The notes beneath the pieces are model-generated. The model did not search any database and had not been told where the DNA came from. It saw only the letters and a program-made list of their open reading frames with translations. Below, piece by piece: positions 12,198 through 25,485 of a stretch of 64,000 bases of DNA. A program made the translations under genes and the position numbers. The DNA is from Mytilisepta virgata. Taxonomy: Eukaryota; Mollusca; Bivalvia; Mytilida; Mytilidae. The stretch is from the NCBI GenBank assembly GCA_028015205.1, contig CM051521.1:122892614-122956613 (forward strand), in the 5' to 3' direction. Position 1 is the first letter of the stretch. The number at the start of each line of letters is the position of its first letter.

Positions 12198-15100
12198 TCA
12201 GGTCCGTAAATACCGGAATAGTAAAACAGTCACTATCGGCAACAGAAAGGCAATAATGTTTCCATGGAAACCAGAAGCTGCATTACATCCTTCCTGATTA
12301 TCACAATGACAGATTCTGACCTTGACCTTATATGTACCAGTCTTTTCTAAACAATGCCGACCTTCATCTCCTCCAACCTCACCACTTGCTGCACATTGCC
12401 GAACATAACGTAGCTGCCATTCATCATTATAGTAAACTGTAATAAATAATTGTAAAATTTTTCATTTATAACTACACTGTAACATGATCAATTATAAAAA
12501 TTTCCCTTTTTATTTCCTTTTTATTTCAAATTATTCATAAAAACACTCAAATTGTAACTATAATTCTTTATTCTACATTATTTTTTTGAAGTAAATGTTT
12601 TTATATGAAAAATATGAAATAATATTACATATGGTGTAGCATTTAGACTCCTTTTTTCATTGGTCATTACGATCACATGATTTAAAAGATATTCCATGTA
12701 TGGATGCTTTGTTTCTATTTTTAAGTATATGGACACTATGTTTCTATTTATATATATATTGACACAATACTTCTAAATTAAGATCTGGATATAAGCTGTT
12801 TCAGTCCGAATTTACTCACAGCCACACAAAATAAAAAAAGAGTTCCATTTGAATTCTTAGTTCAAAACATATTGACCCCATCAAAAGACCATAATTGATA
12901 AATATGCACCCAACATATAAATTTTCTTATTACATCTCTCTTCCTGTTCAAAACATGGAGGATGGGAGGTAACTCATTTTCTGAATTGATATATATTGTT
13001 GTGTATATGTGTCTAACACAGTGATCAACATTTTTTAAGTCATTTAGGCCTTAGTATTGAATGTATTTATTTAACTAGTGGCTTAATTTATTAGGCCTAC
13101 ATAATAATTTGTCATCCTCTCCATAAAAAAGACAAGAGGGCACGTGAAATTTACATTTTATTTCAGAGGTTATCTGTTACAGGATTTTTATATAAAAATT
13201 AATGTGGCCATTTAGATAAAAGGGGTTATGTTCCAAATGTTGATAAGACAAAAATCATTAAATGACAGACATGGAATCCAAAAAGTACAAAGGTTGTTTA
13301 CATAAGACAAATACTTGATAACCTTTGAGGTCCATTTAATTTTATTATACCCCCGCTTTTGAAAAAGCGGGTATATAGTATTCGTTGTGTCCATCCGTCC
13401 GTCCGACCTTTGTATCCGCAACTCCTCCTGAACCACTTTATGGAATTTGATGAAACTTTCAGAGGATCTTTATTACATGATGCCATAGTGCACCTCCTAT
13501 TTTATATTTTGATCTGATGAATATTTGGGGTTACCCATACCAAAACATGGACTTTGATATTCATTGTGATAGGGGTACCATGATGCCATCCGCAACTCCT
13601 CCCAAACCACTGAATGGAATTTGATGAAACTTTCAGAGAATCTTTATTACATGATGCCATAGTGCACCTCCTATTTTAGATTTTGATCTGATGAATATTT
13701 GGGGTTACCCATACCAAAACATGGACTTTGACATTCATTGTGATAGGGGTACCATGATGCCATCCACAACTCCTCCTAAACCACTAAATGGAATTTGATG
13801 AAACTTTCAGAGGATCTTCATTACATGATGCCATAGTGCACCTCCTATTTTAGATTTTGATCTGATGAATATTTGGGGTTACCCATACCAAAACATGGAC
13901 TTTGACATTCATTGTGATAGGGGTACCATGATGCCATCCGCAACTCCTCCTAAACCACTAAATGGAATTTGATGAAACTTTCAGAGGATCGTTATTACAT
14001 GATGCCATAGTGCACCTCCTATTTTAGATTTTGATCTGATGAATATTTGGGGTTACCCATACCAAAACATGGACTTTGACATTCATTGTGATAGGGGTAC
14101 CATGATGCCATCCGCAACTCCTCCTAAACCACTATATGGAATTTGATGAAACTTTCAGAGGATCTTTATTACATGATGCTGTAGTGCACCTCCTATTTTA
14201 GATTTTCATCTGACAAACATTTGGGGTTTTCCATACCAACACATGGACTTTGCCATTCATTGTGATAGGGGGCACCAGTATGCCATCCGCAACTCCTCCT
14301 AAACCACTAAAGGGAATTCCATGAAACTTTCAGAGAATCTTTATCACATGATGCCATAGTGCACCTCCTATTTTAGATTTTGATCTTGCCATAGTGCACC
14401 TCCTATTTTAGATTTTGATCTTGCCATAGTGCACCTCCTATTTTAGATTGTGATCTGACCAACTTTTTTGGGTTTTCCATAGCAAAACATTTACTTTGCC
14501 TTTCCTTGTGATAGGGGGTGCGGGGGTATCAATTAGTGAGCTTTGCTCACAGTATTTCTAGTTTTCACAATATTTTGATGTGCAAGTTACAAGTCTACCT
14601 GAACAAGTTTAATCCAGAAATGTGTTTAGTTTAAAGGCCCCATATATAGAAAAAAATATAAATACATTCCAAACCTCCAACCTAAACAACAAAAAGAAAA
14701 ATATAAAAACGAAGACTGCTGGGGTTAAACCATTTTATTAATTACTCATCCCTCCTACTTAGCACCTTAACCACTAACTGTTAACTTGCCTTCCTGGACT
14801 ATCTTTCTACACATGGTAACATTCTCCGCACACTCGGACAGATGCCATGTTTGATTATTAAAGTGATCAGCACAATCTTCCTGCATATAAGAATTACATT
14901 GGTAACAACGGAATGAAACACCTACAATATAAATCATATTGGTTAAATCCAAAACGGAATGAAACACCTACAATAAAAATCATATTGGTTAAATCTGAAA
15001 CGGAATGAAACACCTACAATAAAAATCATATTGGGTAAATCCAAAACGGAATGAAACACCTACAATATAAATCATATTGGTTAAATCCAAAACGGAATGA

Positions 15101-15927
15101 AACACCTACAATAAAAATCATATTGGTTAAATCTGAAACGGAATGAAACATCTACAATAGAAATCATATTGGTTAAATCCGAAACGGAATGAAACACCTA
15201 CAATATAAATCATATTGGTTAAATCCGAAAGAAACAATTAAAACAAAACATACTCAAAACATTGCAAAAAAAAAACCCAAAACAAACAAAAAACAAAACT
15301 AATGTATTGAAATTAGTCTCATTATTATTTAGAAAATAATAGCTGGTTAAGTCTACCCAGGCAGTGGTCATTACTATATAAGGTTGGCTTTGTCAATGCT
15401 TTTTTACTATTTTATAATCGTTTTATGGTAGTCACCACAGCTATCAATCAAGTTTCATTGTCACGAATGCTGATTTATCCAGTCATTATTTGTTGTCTGC
15501 CCCTATATCAAGGCTAAAATAGGGATATAAAGTGCCCAAAAATTGCAAACTTTTTAATTTTGAAAATGTATCCAAGTTGAAATCTTAAATGCTCTCATGA
15601 ATATTTTAAATATGAATAAAAACCTCAGTTTCAGTTTATACAACTGTAACTAATACAGGTATTATGTATTGACTCAGCTCCATTATTTTGGAGGGGAAAA
15701 GGTTTACTATTTCCAATTGAAGATTATAAGTTTTGTTAGTATGCGGAAGTGGGTAATACAGGTAAACATGAACCTGAGCAGGATCACAATAAGTAATTTT
15801 CATGGAATGACACGGAATATCTTAAATTATAATTATTAAAATCAGTTCTTTACTTTTTACCTTTTTCTATCAGAAATACCGCTGTAAATGCAAATAAAAG
15901 GAACAAGGTTGGAAACAACCTGTCCAT
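12198..15927 (-). CDS. Ly6/uPAR (quiver/sleepless-like) protein, gene B
   Basis: Three coding exons on the minus strand: 15861-15927 (signal peptide MDRLFPTLFLLFAFTAVFL), 14790-14921 and 12198-12436. Lengths 67+132+239 = 438 nt, 145 aa plus stop; both introns are phase 1. The mature chain starts near RCYQCNS, has ten cysteines, one NVT glycosylation sequon, the block RYVRQCA and the terminal ICHCDNQEGCN, then a hydrophobic tail (IIAFLLPIVTVLLF) suited to GPI attachment or a membrane anchor. The donor of exon 2 is AAG|GCAAGT, a GC-AG type site; gene C has AAG|GTTGGT at the same protein position, which supports the assignment. The acceptor of exon 2 lies at the edge of a 46-bp tandem array that repeats the acceptor. 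Family membership is clear from the cysteine pattern; the physiological target is not known. Confidence 0.9.
13346..14562 (+). mobile_element. Pearl/Helentron-like non-autonomous element with 174-bp core repeats
   Basis: The left end is a hairpin (tacccccgc...gcgggta at 13348-13374), followed by a GTCY microsatellite (gtccatccgtccgtccg). The core is a 174-bp unit starting cgcaactcctcc at 13417, 13591, 13765, 13939, 14113 and 14288. The right end has a stem-loop (gtgagctttgctcac, 14536-14550) and then CTAG. This architecture matches pearl/HINE-type Helitron relatives. It lies in intron 2 of Ly6 gene B. Confidence 0.65.
14911..15232. repeat. 46-bp tandem array containing a splice acceptor (7 copies)
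   Basis: Starts at 14911, 14957, 15003, 15049, 15095, 15141 and 15187 give a constant 46-bp spacing. Read on the minus strand, each unit contains ATTGTAG|GTGTTTCATTCCG, that is the 3' splice site and first bases of exon 2 of Ly6 gene B. The first unit is the real exon edge; the other six lie upstream of it in intron 1. Confidence 0.9.
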
Positions 15928-16116
15928 GATCAGATAATGGCGGTTCGCTCTTCTGATTAACTGGTTCTTTATACAGGTAAATAACTCACCTGTTCGAACC
16001 AGTCTTTTTAGATTTATCTCCCTTACAAAAGTAAGCGAGAAGTTATTTGATTCTGAACACTTCAAATCGCTGAATTCAATATAAAGAAAGAAAACGTTAT
16101 AACATTTATATAGACA

Positions 16117-16185
16117 TTTTTAGCTCACCTGGCCTAAAAGGATCACTTGGCGTTCGACGTCCGGCGTAAACTTTTCTTTCTTTAA
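16117..16185 (+). mobile_element. Truncated head of a tandem-core repeat
   Basis: tttttagctcacctggcc followed by gttcgacgtccggcg is the same head as the one ending at 24155 on the other strand. The rest of the element is missing or replaced by the LINE remnant to the right. Confidence 0.45.
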
Positions 16186-16389
16186 AGATTTTCTATTCTA
16201 TTCTACCATATAGTGACCGCCTTCAACAAATTGAAGATTATGTCACAGGATGAAACTTACAACAAGACATAGATTGATATATATATACAAATTAAAATAT
16301 GGGAAAAATGAAAAAAATGTTTTGTAAAATCAAGTTTGATGTAGTATTTGGACTAATATTGATGCTTTGAAATTGAAGATTTGAAAGAG

Positions 16390-17940
16390 TCTTCTGATGT
16401 GCAATTTGCAATGGTATTCGGTAGTTTGTTCCAGTCGGTTATAGTTCTTGGAAAATAGGATTCTTTTCTGTACTGTGTTTTGCAGAATGGAATTTGGAAG
16501 CTGTTCGAATTTGAATGCCTTGTTTTTTTTGTGGGATTAGTTTATTATTTTTAGGTATTGCAACCTTTTCGTGTTCAATTTTATATAGCATTACTAATCT
16601 TGAATCTTTTCTTCTGTCAGAGAGGCTGCGCCATTCAAGGTGTTGCAACATGTTACCAACGCTTGAGGTGTTTCTGTATTTGTTGGTAACAAAACGCGCA
16701 GCCCTCCTTTGAACTTTTTCGGTGCTATCTATGTCTTGTTGTAAGTATGGATCCCAAACAGAGCAAGCATACTCTAGTGATGGTCTTACTATGGACTTGT
16801 ATGTTTGCTCTTTAATGGATGTTGAGCTTATGTTCAGGTTCCTCCTTAGAAAGCCTAGGGTGCTATTAGCTTTCTTGCATATGTTGTTTATGTGTACATC
16901 CCATTTAAGGTTTGAGCTGATGGTTACCCCCAGATATTTTGCTGTTGTTACATGTTCTAATGAGTGATTGTGTAATGTGTAGTTAAATGTGATTGGTTTT
17001 TTTTATTTCTGGTGATTGAAATTACATTACACTTATATGGGTGAAATGCCATTTTCCACATAGTTTCCCACGATGCCAGTTTGTCAAGGTCTTTTTGTAA
17101 AATGGATGCATCAGAATTTGATTTTATTGCCAAATAAACTATTGTATCGTCTGCAAATAAACGTACTGTAGATGTTAGACCATTTGGAATGTCGTTTATA
17201 TAATACAGGAAGAGACTTGGTCCAAGAATTGACCCCTGTGGAACCCCAGACTCAACTGCAACATACTCAGATTTTTCCCCCTCTAAAACTACTGCTTGTT
17301 TACGATTGCATAGAAAATTTTGTATCCAGTTATTTAATTCCCCCTGTATCCCGTAATGGTGAAGCTTATTAATTAGAAGGAATGTGAAACTTTATCGAAT
17401 GCTTTAGAAAAATCCATGACAAAAATATCTGTTTGTTTACCGTTTTCCATGTTAAGTGAGACATCATCTATAAATTCAAGTAGTTGTGTTTCACAGGATC
17501 TCCCTCTGCGAAATCCGTGCTGTAGGGGATATAAGATGTTGTGATTATCTGCATGTTTCATGATGTGTTTAACTACTATGTGTTCTAAAAGTTTGCAACA
17601 AATACACGTGAGAGATGTAGGCGGTAGTTTTCAGGGTTATATTTTTGGCCTTTTTTTGTATACAGGAGAGACATGGGCAGTTTTCCAGTCATCTGGAACA
17701 ACACCTGTTTTAATTGACTTCTCAAAGATAATGGTAAGTATTGGTGCAATTTCATGTGAAAGTTCTTTTAAAAATCTGGGTTTTATTTCATCTGGTCCTG
17801 CTGCTTTGTTAGGATTTAAGTTATGTAAAAGTTTTTGTATACCTTCTGTTTTTATGATTAATTTTAATATTGGTGGAGAAAGAGTATTCTGTGGCATGTT
17901 CTGCTCTGAAACCACTGGGCTAATTGGGACCAAACTTATG
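16390..17940 (-). pseudogene. Broken LINE reverse transcriptase (CR1/L2-Jockey type)
   Basis: Minus-strand remnants of one reverse transcriptase in shifting frames. From 17933: LNPNKAAGPDEIKPRFLKEL and WKTAHVSPVYKK; then after frame changes CKLLEHIVVKHI, LQHGFRRGRSCETQLLEF, MDFSKAFDKVSH (stop at 17373); then SGVPQGSILGPS near 17210-17245 and the catalytic LFADDTIVYLAI near 17120-17160; the C-terminal WRSLSDRRKDSRLVMLYKI lies near 16570-16640. There are at least three frameshifts (about 17370, 17600 and 17650) and no endonuclease domain, so the copy is 5'-truncated and dead. Motif spacing fits CR1/L2-Jockey LINEs; the clade is my judgement. Confidence 0.85.
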
Positions 17941-17954
17941 AAGACAGTCGAGAA

Positions 17955-18770
17955 ACATGGTCGTCATGGCTAAAAATAGAACATAGGGGTAAACTGCAGT
18001 TTTTTGCTTATATCTCAAAAACTAAAGCATTTAGAGCAAAACTGACATGGGGTAAAAGATCTACCTGCCATGAAATGTTCAGATCGACAAATAGGTCAAC
18101 CCATTTTCGGGTTATTGCCCCTGAACTGTTAATTTTAAGAAAATTTAGCAGTTTTAGGTTATTATCTTGAATATTATTATAAAGACAAGCTGTACACAGC
18201 AAAAATGTTAAACAATGTAAGATCTACAAATAATCATCATGACCGAAATCGTTAATTTACCAATTTAGCATTATAGGAGTTTTTGCCCTTTTAATACAAT
18301 TTTTCATATCTTTTTCGTCATCTTTGTAAAGTATCAAAAATCTTTTCCTCTGTAACTACAGGATCAATATATCAGCCAAACTTGGGCTTAAAGGCCTTTA
18401 GGGTATCTATTATAAATGTTGTGTTTCATTTTTTGTCCATCGAGAGACATAAATGCCATGGCTAAAAATAGAACATAGGTGAAACATGCACTTTTTGCCT
18501 CATATCTCAAAAACTAAAGCAGTTAGAGACAAGAAGTAAAAATGTTTATGAGGTCAAGTTCTACCTGCCATGTAATTTTCAGACGAAATGTCTACCCATT
18601 TTCGGGTTTTTGCCCCTGAATTGTTAATTTTAATGAAATTTAGCATTTCTAGGTATTAACGTGAATATTATTATAGAAAAAGACAAACTGTTAAAGCAAA
18701 AATGTTCAGCATAACTTGAAATAAATTAAATGGTAGCTGTACAAGTAAAATGGAGGGTCAAGGTCATTGA
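17955..18770 (+). repeat. Direct repeat of about 0.3 kb, two copies
   Basis: 17965-18215 and 18460-18715 share catggctaaaaatagaacat, atatctcaaaaactaaagca and cccattttcgggtt. They are diverged copies of one unit at about 490-bp spacing, probably another tandem core. Confidence 0.5.
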
Positions 18771-19610
18771 AAAAGTCCATAGCAACCGATGAAAAAGTCG
18801 CTATGAAACCAAATATTTGGCAATTTCTTAAATCAGTAGCTAAAATACATAAGAAATAAACATGTAATTTTAACTAGTGTTAACCTTCATTGTTTAATCT
18901 GAAGTATTTGAACCAATGTCATCTTCATCAGAAGACATATTCTTATCACTCTCCTGTTTCGAGTCTTTGAGCTGCCATACCAAAAAATGACGCTTTTAAT
19001 GATTGATTGTCAATTAGTTTGGTAGGTTTTGCTGGTTGCTTGCTGGATTTCTTTCAGAACACTGATGATGCATACGATATTTACCTTAAAAGAGTCTTCA
19101 AAATACCCATAGTCTAACATGTACTGCCCAATTTTTAATTGGTATAAACGGGGTGTGAACATTTGCTTGTCGAGATTATATTTAATATGTCTCGTGTTAT
19201 CAGGCTATCTTGACATTTCCCACCAACATTTCATCGGAAACATTACGGCCTTGAAACATCGAACAAATTTTTTGGATACATCGCGTTAAAGTTTTTTTTT
19301 GTTTCCTTCTTTTCATTTGTTTAGCATTTTATTCTTTTCTTCTTTTACATCGCGTTTCTTCTGCATTTATGACTGTACTTGGGTAGAACTTAGCATTGAG
19401 TTGTTGAGCCACATAACAGTCTATAAACTTACAAAAGTTTAAACAGTTAGGCTTTTAGTAATTTGTAAGAGGAAAATTACATTGACGCTTTCTCTTAATT
19501 AAATACTACTAGTATATGGTTCTTTTTATACTAATCGCACCCGTGACAACGATACACGAGACGATGCTTACTGCAGTTACTATATATACGCCGATTTTAC
19601 GATTGCTGCA

Positions 19611-19659
19611 ATGGCATCCGGGTCGCGCATACTGCTGAAAATTTTCGCTTCAGACAAAG
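19611..19659 (+). CDS. Possible first coding exon (tentative)
   Basis: ATG in a good context (gcaATGG) begins MASGSRILLKIFASDK and ends at a strong donor AAAG|GTAAGTG (phase 1). No downstream partner exon was found with confidence, so it may be chance or the start of an unseen plus-strand gene. Confidence 0.2.
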
Positions 19660-20689
19660 GTAAGTGTTGATATTTTTGTACTTTGTAATGTTTTTCCAGA
19701 TTGAGTCTCATAATAATATACTGTTGTAGGCGTCCGAAACAAATGTTCCAATTTCGGAATGAGCAACAAGTTCGGTAAACATTCAAAGAAACATAGTGTT
19801 AACAATCGACTTCGATGCGACGTGTTCGTTTCATGTATAGCTCGTTTTTCAAGCCAGGATTGGTTGTACTCTTTAAATTTGTATACGCCTTATTTCTTGG
19901 ATGCTTTATGTTCCAGAAAATCGCATGTCACTAATGCTTACTGCAATTCAGTTACAAGTCAAATACTGATTACTGTGTACGAAATATTAACCAAGTGATG
20001 TATTTTTTTATGCCCCTTTTAACAACCCACCATTTCCATTTGTTTTCATCGTATTCTATTGTCATATGAGCTGTTTCGCAACATACTCCGTTTCAATCAG
20101 CCCAGTAATTTCAGAGATTTTTTATTTTCCGACTGTAGTAACGGCGACAACATTGGTCGAAGGTCAAGACACCAAAACATCCTTCAGAACCAATATATCA
20201 AATAAACAGGAAAATTGATAACAGGAAAGATAAACAATGACACATCAATCAATCGACAGATCCGCAGACTATACAACAGATTATAAATAACAGAAAGTAT
20301 GATATTCATAAATGGATCAATTGACAAAGGCCATCCAACTTTTTTTCGAAACACGTATTAGCAAAAATAGCTGCAAAATGTCAACCTTGGTTCCAGCACA
20401 GTGTGAATTTTAAACACTGTTGTTTTGGGGACCATATAAGTAAATGCTTGTCATGTGATGCTGCTGTTGATCCCTAGATTTTATCAGACCCCCCCCCCCA
20501 TTCTAAATCAAATTGGATGCTGTCTTATTGAAGCTCATCGTTTATTTACAACAGCTGTTTGAATGGCACAAGATGCATCTTAGTTCATATAGAACACCCA
20601 TTGTGCATTATCTTATATTCAATGCCATTCATTTGACACGTATCTTCTAATAATAATTGGCTGAAAATTGATATTAAATGAGACCACAT

Positions 20690-21880
20690 AGCTCTAAAAC
20701 ACCAATAAAGGGCTTCGCTATTTGCAGAGTACAATACGACTGCAAATAGCAAATTCAAAAGGAATTAGGCTGTTTTCATTTTTTCTTTTAGCAAAAACCA
20801 TTTCAGTCCATCCCACAAATCCAATAAGAGGATGACCATTTATATTTGAGGGGAAGGGGTGTGGGGTGAACTATAATACTTCCTATATGCCATGTCTAAA
20901 ATTGTGCGTTGAGCATCTTTTTGGCATCTGTCCATCATGGACAATCTACCTATGAAGAAACCAGAAGCCTAGCATAAAAAATGCCTCAGAAATTAATGTT
21001 TTAAGCATATTTTGAAAATTCCTCATTTTCGGTCCCAATTTTCGCTCCATGAATGAAATCTAAATTTTAAAACCTTATTGCGCATCTACATCATATGTAC
21101 AATCATTCTATAATCAAAGGAGAAGCCTAGCAAGGAGCTGATGTAACATTCATATTTTGACAATTTGTTGATTTCGTCCATTAAGTGAAAATGAAAATTT
21201 TGAAACCTGTCTTTCCATCTTTACACCATGGACAATTTACCTATAAAGAAACCAGAAGCCTAGAATAAAAACGAAGGGCGTCGCTATATGCACAGCACAA
21301 TACGACCGCAACATGTCGGCAGGGAAAGAATTAAAGTAAATGTGGACATAATTTTAAGCTTTATCCAATAAAGCGTTTGATAATTTAATATACATTACAC
21401 AGAAATATTGGACCTTCAACAATAAACTGTTGACACAATGATATATCTCGCCTACCGGCAGAAATTCGAAAAAAAAGAATCTAATGACAACAACATGGCT
21501 TACTAGTAATTGAAAGTCGCTTTGACCATAACCTAGGCCACGAGATGGCCATCAAACTGAGATGTACTGATAGTGATCCAACTTTATAGAAAATGTCATT
21601 GATCTATCACAAGTAGTTCTTTATATCAAACTAACTTAACATTGAAAATTGCTAATTAATTGAAAGTTGCTGGATCATCACCTAGGTGACATGGCCTGTA
21701 ATGGTCGACAAACTGAGATGTGCTGATGGTAATGCAACTTTATAGAAAATATCATTGATCTATCACAAGTAGTTCCTATCAAACTGACTTAAGCAGAAAA
21801 CGTAACAATTGTTGACGCAGACAAAGCAACACCTATATCTCGCCTTCCGCGAGAGACAAAAACCAAATGAAAAAAATTTG
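20690..21880 (-). repeat. Degraded tandem-core elements
   Basis: Repeated blocks such as ttcgctatttgcagagtaca and gtcgctatatgcacagcaca (20712, 21291), accagaagcctag (20960, 21250) and cctaggtgacatggcc-type motifs (21530, 21680). The ends gttgacacaatgatatatct and the later tatatctcgccttccgcga resemble those at 25430. Boundaries are not clear. Confidence 0.35.
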
Positions 21881-22629
21881 AAATACTATCTACCTTGCTA
21901 TTTTGGCCCCATTAATCACCAATATCTCAAGACATGTAAAGGATAGGAAAAATCTGTTGACATATTACTGAAAGCGCTCAAGATGAATTAAAAGAAAAAT
22001 CTCCATTAAAATTGGATGAAAGATAAAAATTTTAGGTGTCCCTCAAAATGCCTAAAAATGGTTAATTTTGGCCTCTCTAATCCCTTTTCTCTCTGCAATG
22101 AAAAAAGTTACACAAAATGTATGGATAAACTTTATTGTATTTCTTATGACAAACCATTTTTAAAAAATCATCAAAATCAGATAGTAAAAGTATCAAAAAT
22201 TAAGCGTGTCTCTTTTTCGGCCACTTATATCTCGAAAACGTTAAGAGACTGTGAAAATTGGATCTTTAATAAATTTTTCCATTTTCACCAAGGAACACTA
22301 AAAATCAAAAATCATAAAAACCGGGAAAATATTAACTAGGGGCCCAAAAGAGCCTGTATAAGTCACCTCGAATCATGGCTTTCCACTGATTGAAAGAATT
22401 TTTCCAGTAATGAAAGTGGTATAATGTTTTGATAAGAATCAGTGTTCAGCTAAGGCGGAGCATCCTTTGTAACTTGAAATTTTTTGAAAATCAACAGGCT
22501 TCAAGCTGTCCACTTGCTTTTATATATGTGAACCTGCAGTCTGGGGGTATGGATGTCCAAATAGTTGTAAAACACTTACAATGAAGTTGAAGTGAAAAAA
22601 AAAAAATAAAACAAAAAAAACTAGCGGCT

Positions 22630-24766
22630 CAGAAGGCTGAACCTGTATCACCTACCCGGAATGAAAGCCGGTTTTTTATGTACTTCAAAGAGAGAAGTCA
22701 CTTCTCACTATCGTTATTAAGTGTGGTAAGCCTTGTAGGGACCATATTTTTTCTGCATCAAGGTCCTACTTACAGGTCAGCATATTCTTGAATTCAGTGG
22801 TTCTCTAGACTTTTGCATGCATTTCCCATAGGGTCTTATGTTGACCCAAATCCTCTGGTTGCAATCTTGAATGAGAGAATTACACCTTATCAGGAACGTT
22901 CAAGCCATGTTTGGTTTCGAACAATTCTGCGGTTTTGTAGATTTTTGTTATAAGCCATAGACTTTATCAAGTTTGGCTCTATTTGACCATAGCAGTTTCA
23001 GAGAAAAAATTTCTTTAAATCAACCAATCAAAAACAAGAATTGCCCATGGCGGCCATTTTTTTTTTGTCGCCTGATCTGGACAAAATGGGGAAACCTCCC
23101 ACAGATGCTTCCTGTCAAGTTTCGTTCCATTTGGCCAAGCGGTTTCAGAGAACTTTTCTTTAAATCAGCCAATCAGAAACAAGAATTGCACATGGCTGTC
23201 ATGCTTGTTGTGCAATCAGGATGAACAAAATTTATTTAATAAAAGACACTCCATAGATGCTTCCTGTCTAGTTTGGCTGACAATTTTGGCCAAGCAGTTA
23301 GAGAAAAAAAATTTGTTTAATCAACCAATGAGAAACGTGGATTGCGAATGACTGCCATGTTTGTCGGGACGAAATGAGTAAACTTTGTAAAGAACCCCCC
23401 ATAGATGCTTCCTTCCAAGTTTCATTCCATTTGGCACAACGACTTCAGAGAAGATTGTTTTATATCAGCCAATCAGAAACAAGAACTGCCCATGGCGGCC
23501 ATATTTGTAGTCCAATCGGGACGAAATAGGAAATTTTGTAAAAGAACCTCCCATAGATGCACACTATCAAGTTTCGTTCAATTTGGCCAAGCAGTTCCAG
23601 AGAAAAAAAATTAATCAACCAATGAAATACAAGAATTGCCCATGACGGCCATGTTTGTTGCCCGACCGGGACGAAATAAGGAAACTTTGTAAAGAACCTC
23701 CCATAGATGGTTCCTGTCATATTTCATTCCATTTGGCCAAGCTATTTCAGAGGAGAAGATTTTTTTATATCAGCCAATCAGAAACAAGAACTACCCATGG
23801 CGGCCATATTTGTAGTCTGATCGGGACGAAATGAGGAGACATTATAAAAGGACCCCCCATATATGCTTCCTGTCAAGTTTTGTTCCATTTGGCTATGGCC
23901 AAGCAGTTTCAGACAATTAGATTTTTGAAAACTCAGCCAATCAGAAACAACAATTGCCCATGGTGGCCATGTTTGTTGTCCGATCGGGTCGAAATGAGCA
24001 AACTTTATAAAGGACCTTATATAGATGCTTCTTGGCATATTTAATTCCACTTGACCCAGTGGTTTCAGAGGAGAAGATTAAAATGTGAAAAGTTAACGGC
24101 TGGACGACGGACACCGATGACAAAAGCTCACATTGCCTTTGGCCAGTTGAGCTAAAAACGTTAATAAGAAGATCTTCAAGTAAATTTTCCATAGGATCCT
24201 ATGTTAAAACTATGTTTGGCTCTGGCGGCCATACTGGATTGCAGGCATGGTTATCGGTTACAATTTTGAAAGAGTACCCTCTGCCGACTTTTGTTCCAAT
24301 TGGCCATGTGGTATGAACTGTGTTCAGTTCTGGCGGCAATCTTTGATGATGGGCAATGTCGTCGGATATAATTATGAAAAAGGACCATTGCTGCAAAGTT
24401 TAGTTCAAATTGGCCCAGTAGTTTCAGACAAGGTGATCAAGTAAATTTCCCATAGGATCCTTTATCAAACTATGTTCTGCTCTGGTTGTTTGAATTGGCC
24501 CAGTGGTTTCAGACAAGAAGATCTTTTAAGTAAATTTCGCATATAGTCCTATTTTAAACTATGTTCGGCTCTGGAGGCTATCTTTGATGACAGGCGGGGT
24601 CATCGGTATAATTCTGAAAGAGTACCATATAAGGACCATTGTTGCCACTTTGGTTCCAATTGGTACAGTACTTTCAGATGAGTAGATTTTTTTAAAAATT
24701 TACGACAGACACTGATAGCAATAGGTTACACTGGCCTTCTGGGCCTAGCGACCTAAAAAGTTGTAC
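22630..24766 (-). mobile_element. Two adjacent tandem-core elements (152-bp and about 210-bp units)
   Basis: 22970-24080 holds seven units of about 152 bp (caagtttcgttccatttggc at 23117, 23417, 23569 and so on, with aatcagaaacaagaattgcc). It closes at 24090-24155 with, on the minus strand, TTTAGCTCAACTGGCC and GTCCGTCGTCC, the head of a widespread bivalve repeat. 24160-24766 is a second, shorter array with a similar head (tgggcctagcgacctaaa). Confidence 0.55.
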
Positions 24767-24792
24767 TACAATTATTCATAAATCGTCAATGA

Positions 24793-24830
24793 CCCCCCCC
24801 CCCCCCCCCCCAAAAAAAAAAAAAAAAAAA
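24793..24830. repeat. Poly-C then poly-A run
   Basis: About 19 C followed by about 19 A. Likely length-variable and a sequencing or assembly risk point. Confidence 0.9.
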
Positions 24831-24859
24831 AACAGAAATTTACAATTACAAAGTTCGCT

Positions 24860-25485
24860 TCGTTCCTCCATTATGATTGTAGATCGCTGAGTCAATGAAG
24901 CACAATTAGTTGGTCAGAATGAGCAAATTATGGTGGGTGGCTGTGTTACTCGCCGAGATGCACCCTCACACAAAGTAATATGATTGTAGGTCCCTTGGTA
25001 TCGGAGAACTGAACTCCCGACGTAAATCTTAACCTAAGACAATAAAGGGCGATTGGTAGGTCAGAGTGATCTAATTTTGGTGGAAGGCTGTGTTACTCCC
25101 CGATATGAATTCTCACACCAAGTAATATGATTGTAGGTCCCTTGGTATCGGAGAACTGAAAACTGACGTAAAACTTAACCCAAGTCAATGAAGTGCCTAA
25201 TATGTCAGAGTGACCTTATTTTGGTGGGAGGCTGTGTTACTCCCCAAGATGCATCCTCACACCAAGCAATTTGACTGTAGGTCACTTTGTATGTTATAAC
25301 GGAGTTTTTACATAAAACTTAAAAAGCCATGCAACCGTGACATGAGTCATGTGACCATCTTATGTCGCATGGTTGGTCTCTTCAACGTGAATACATGTCC
25401 CTATGTCAACTTATAACTGAGAACTGGCTGTTGACGCGGACACCCCATTAGTATCCCTCAACTTCGTTGAGGCGAATTAAAAACG
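24860..25485 (-). repeat. 145-bp tandem repeats, part of a tandem-core element
   Basis: Three units spaced by about 145 bp share gaggctgtgttactcc and gtaatatgattgtaggtccc (24914, 25061, 25204). The region ends at gttgacgcggacacc and a hairpin (cctcaacttcgttgagg), similar to the block ends at 21430 and 21810. Confidence 0.5.

Noticed and set aside
14911..15232. CRISPR-like array
   Set aside because: Units are contiguous without unique spacers and carry a splice acceptor in a eukaryotic gene.
17560..17973. 137-residue plus-strand frame
   Set aside because: Antisense to the LINE reverse transcriptase remnant.
24793..24830. Retroposon poly-A tail
   Set aside because: The A run follows a C run with no element body or target duplication found beside it.
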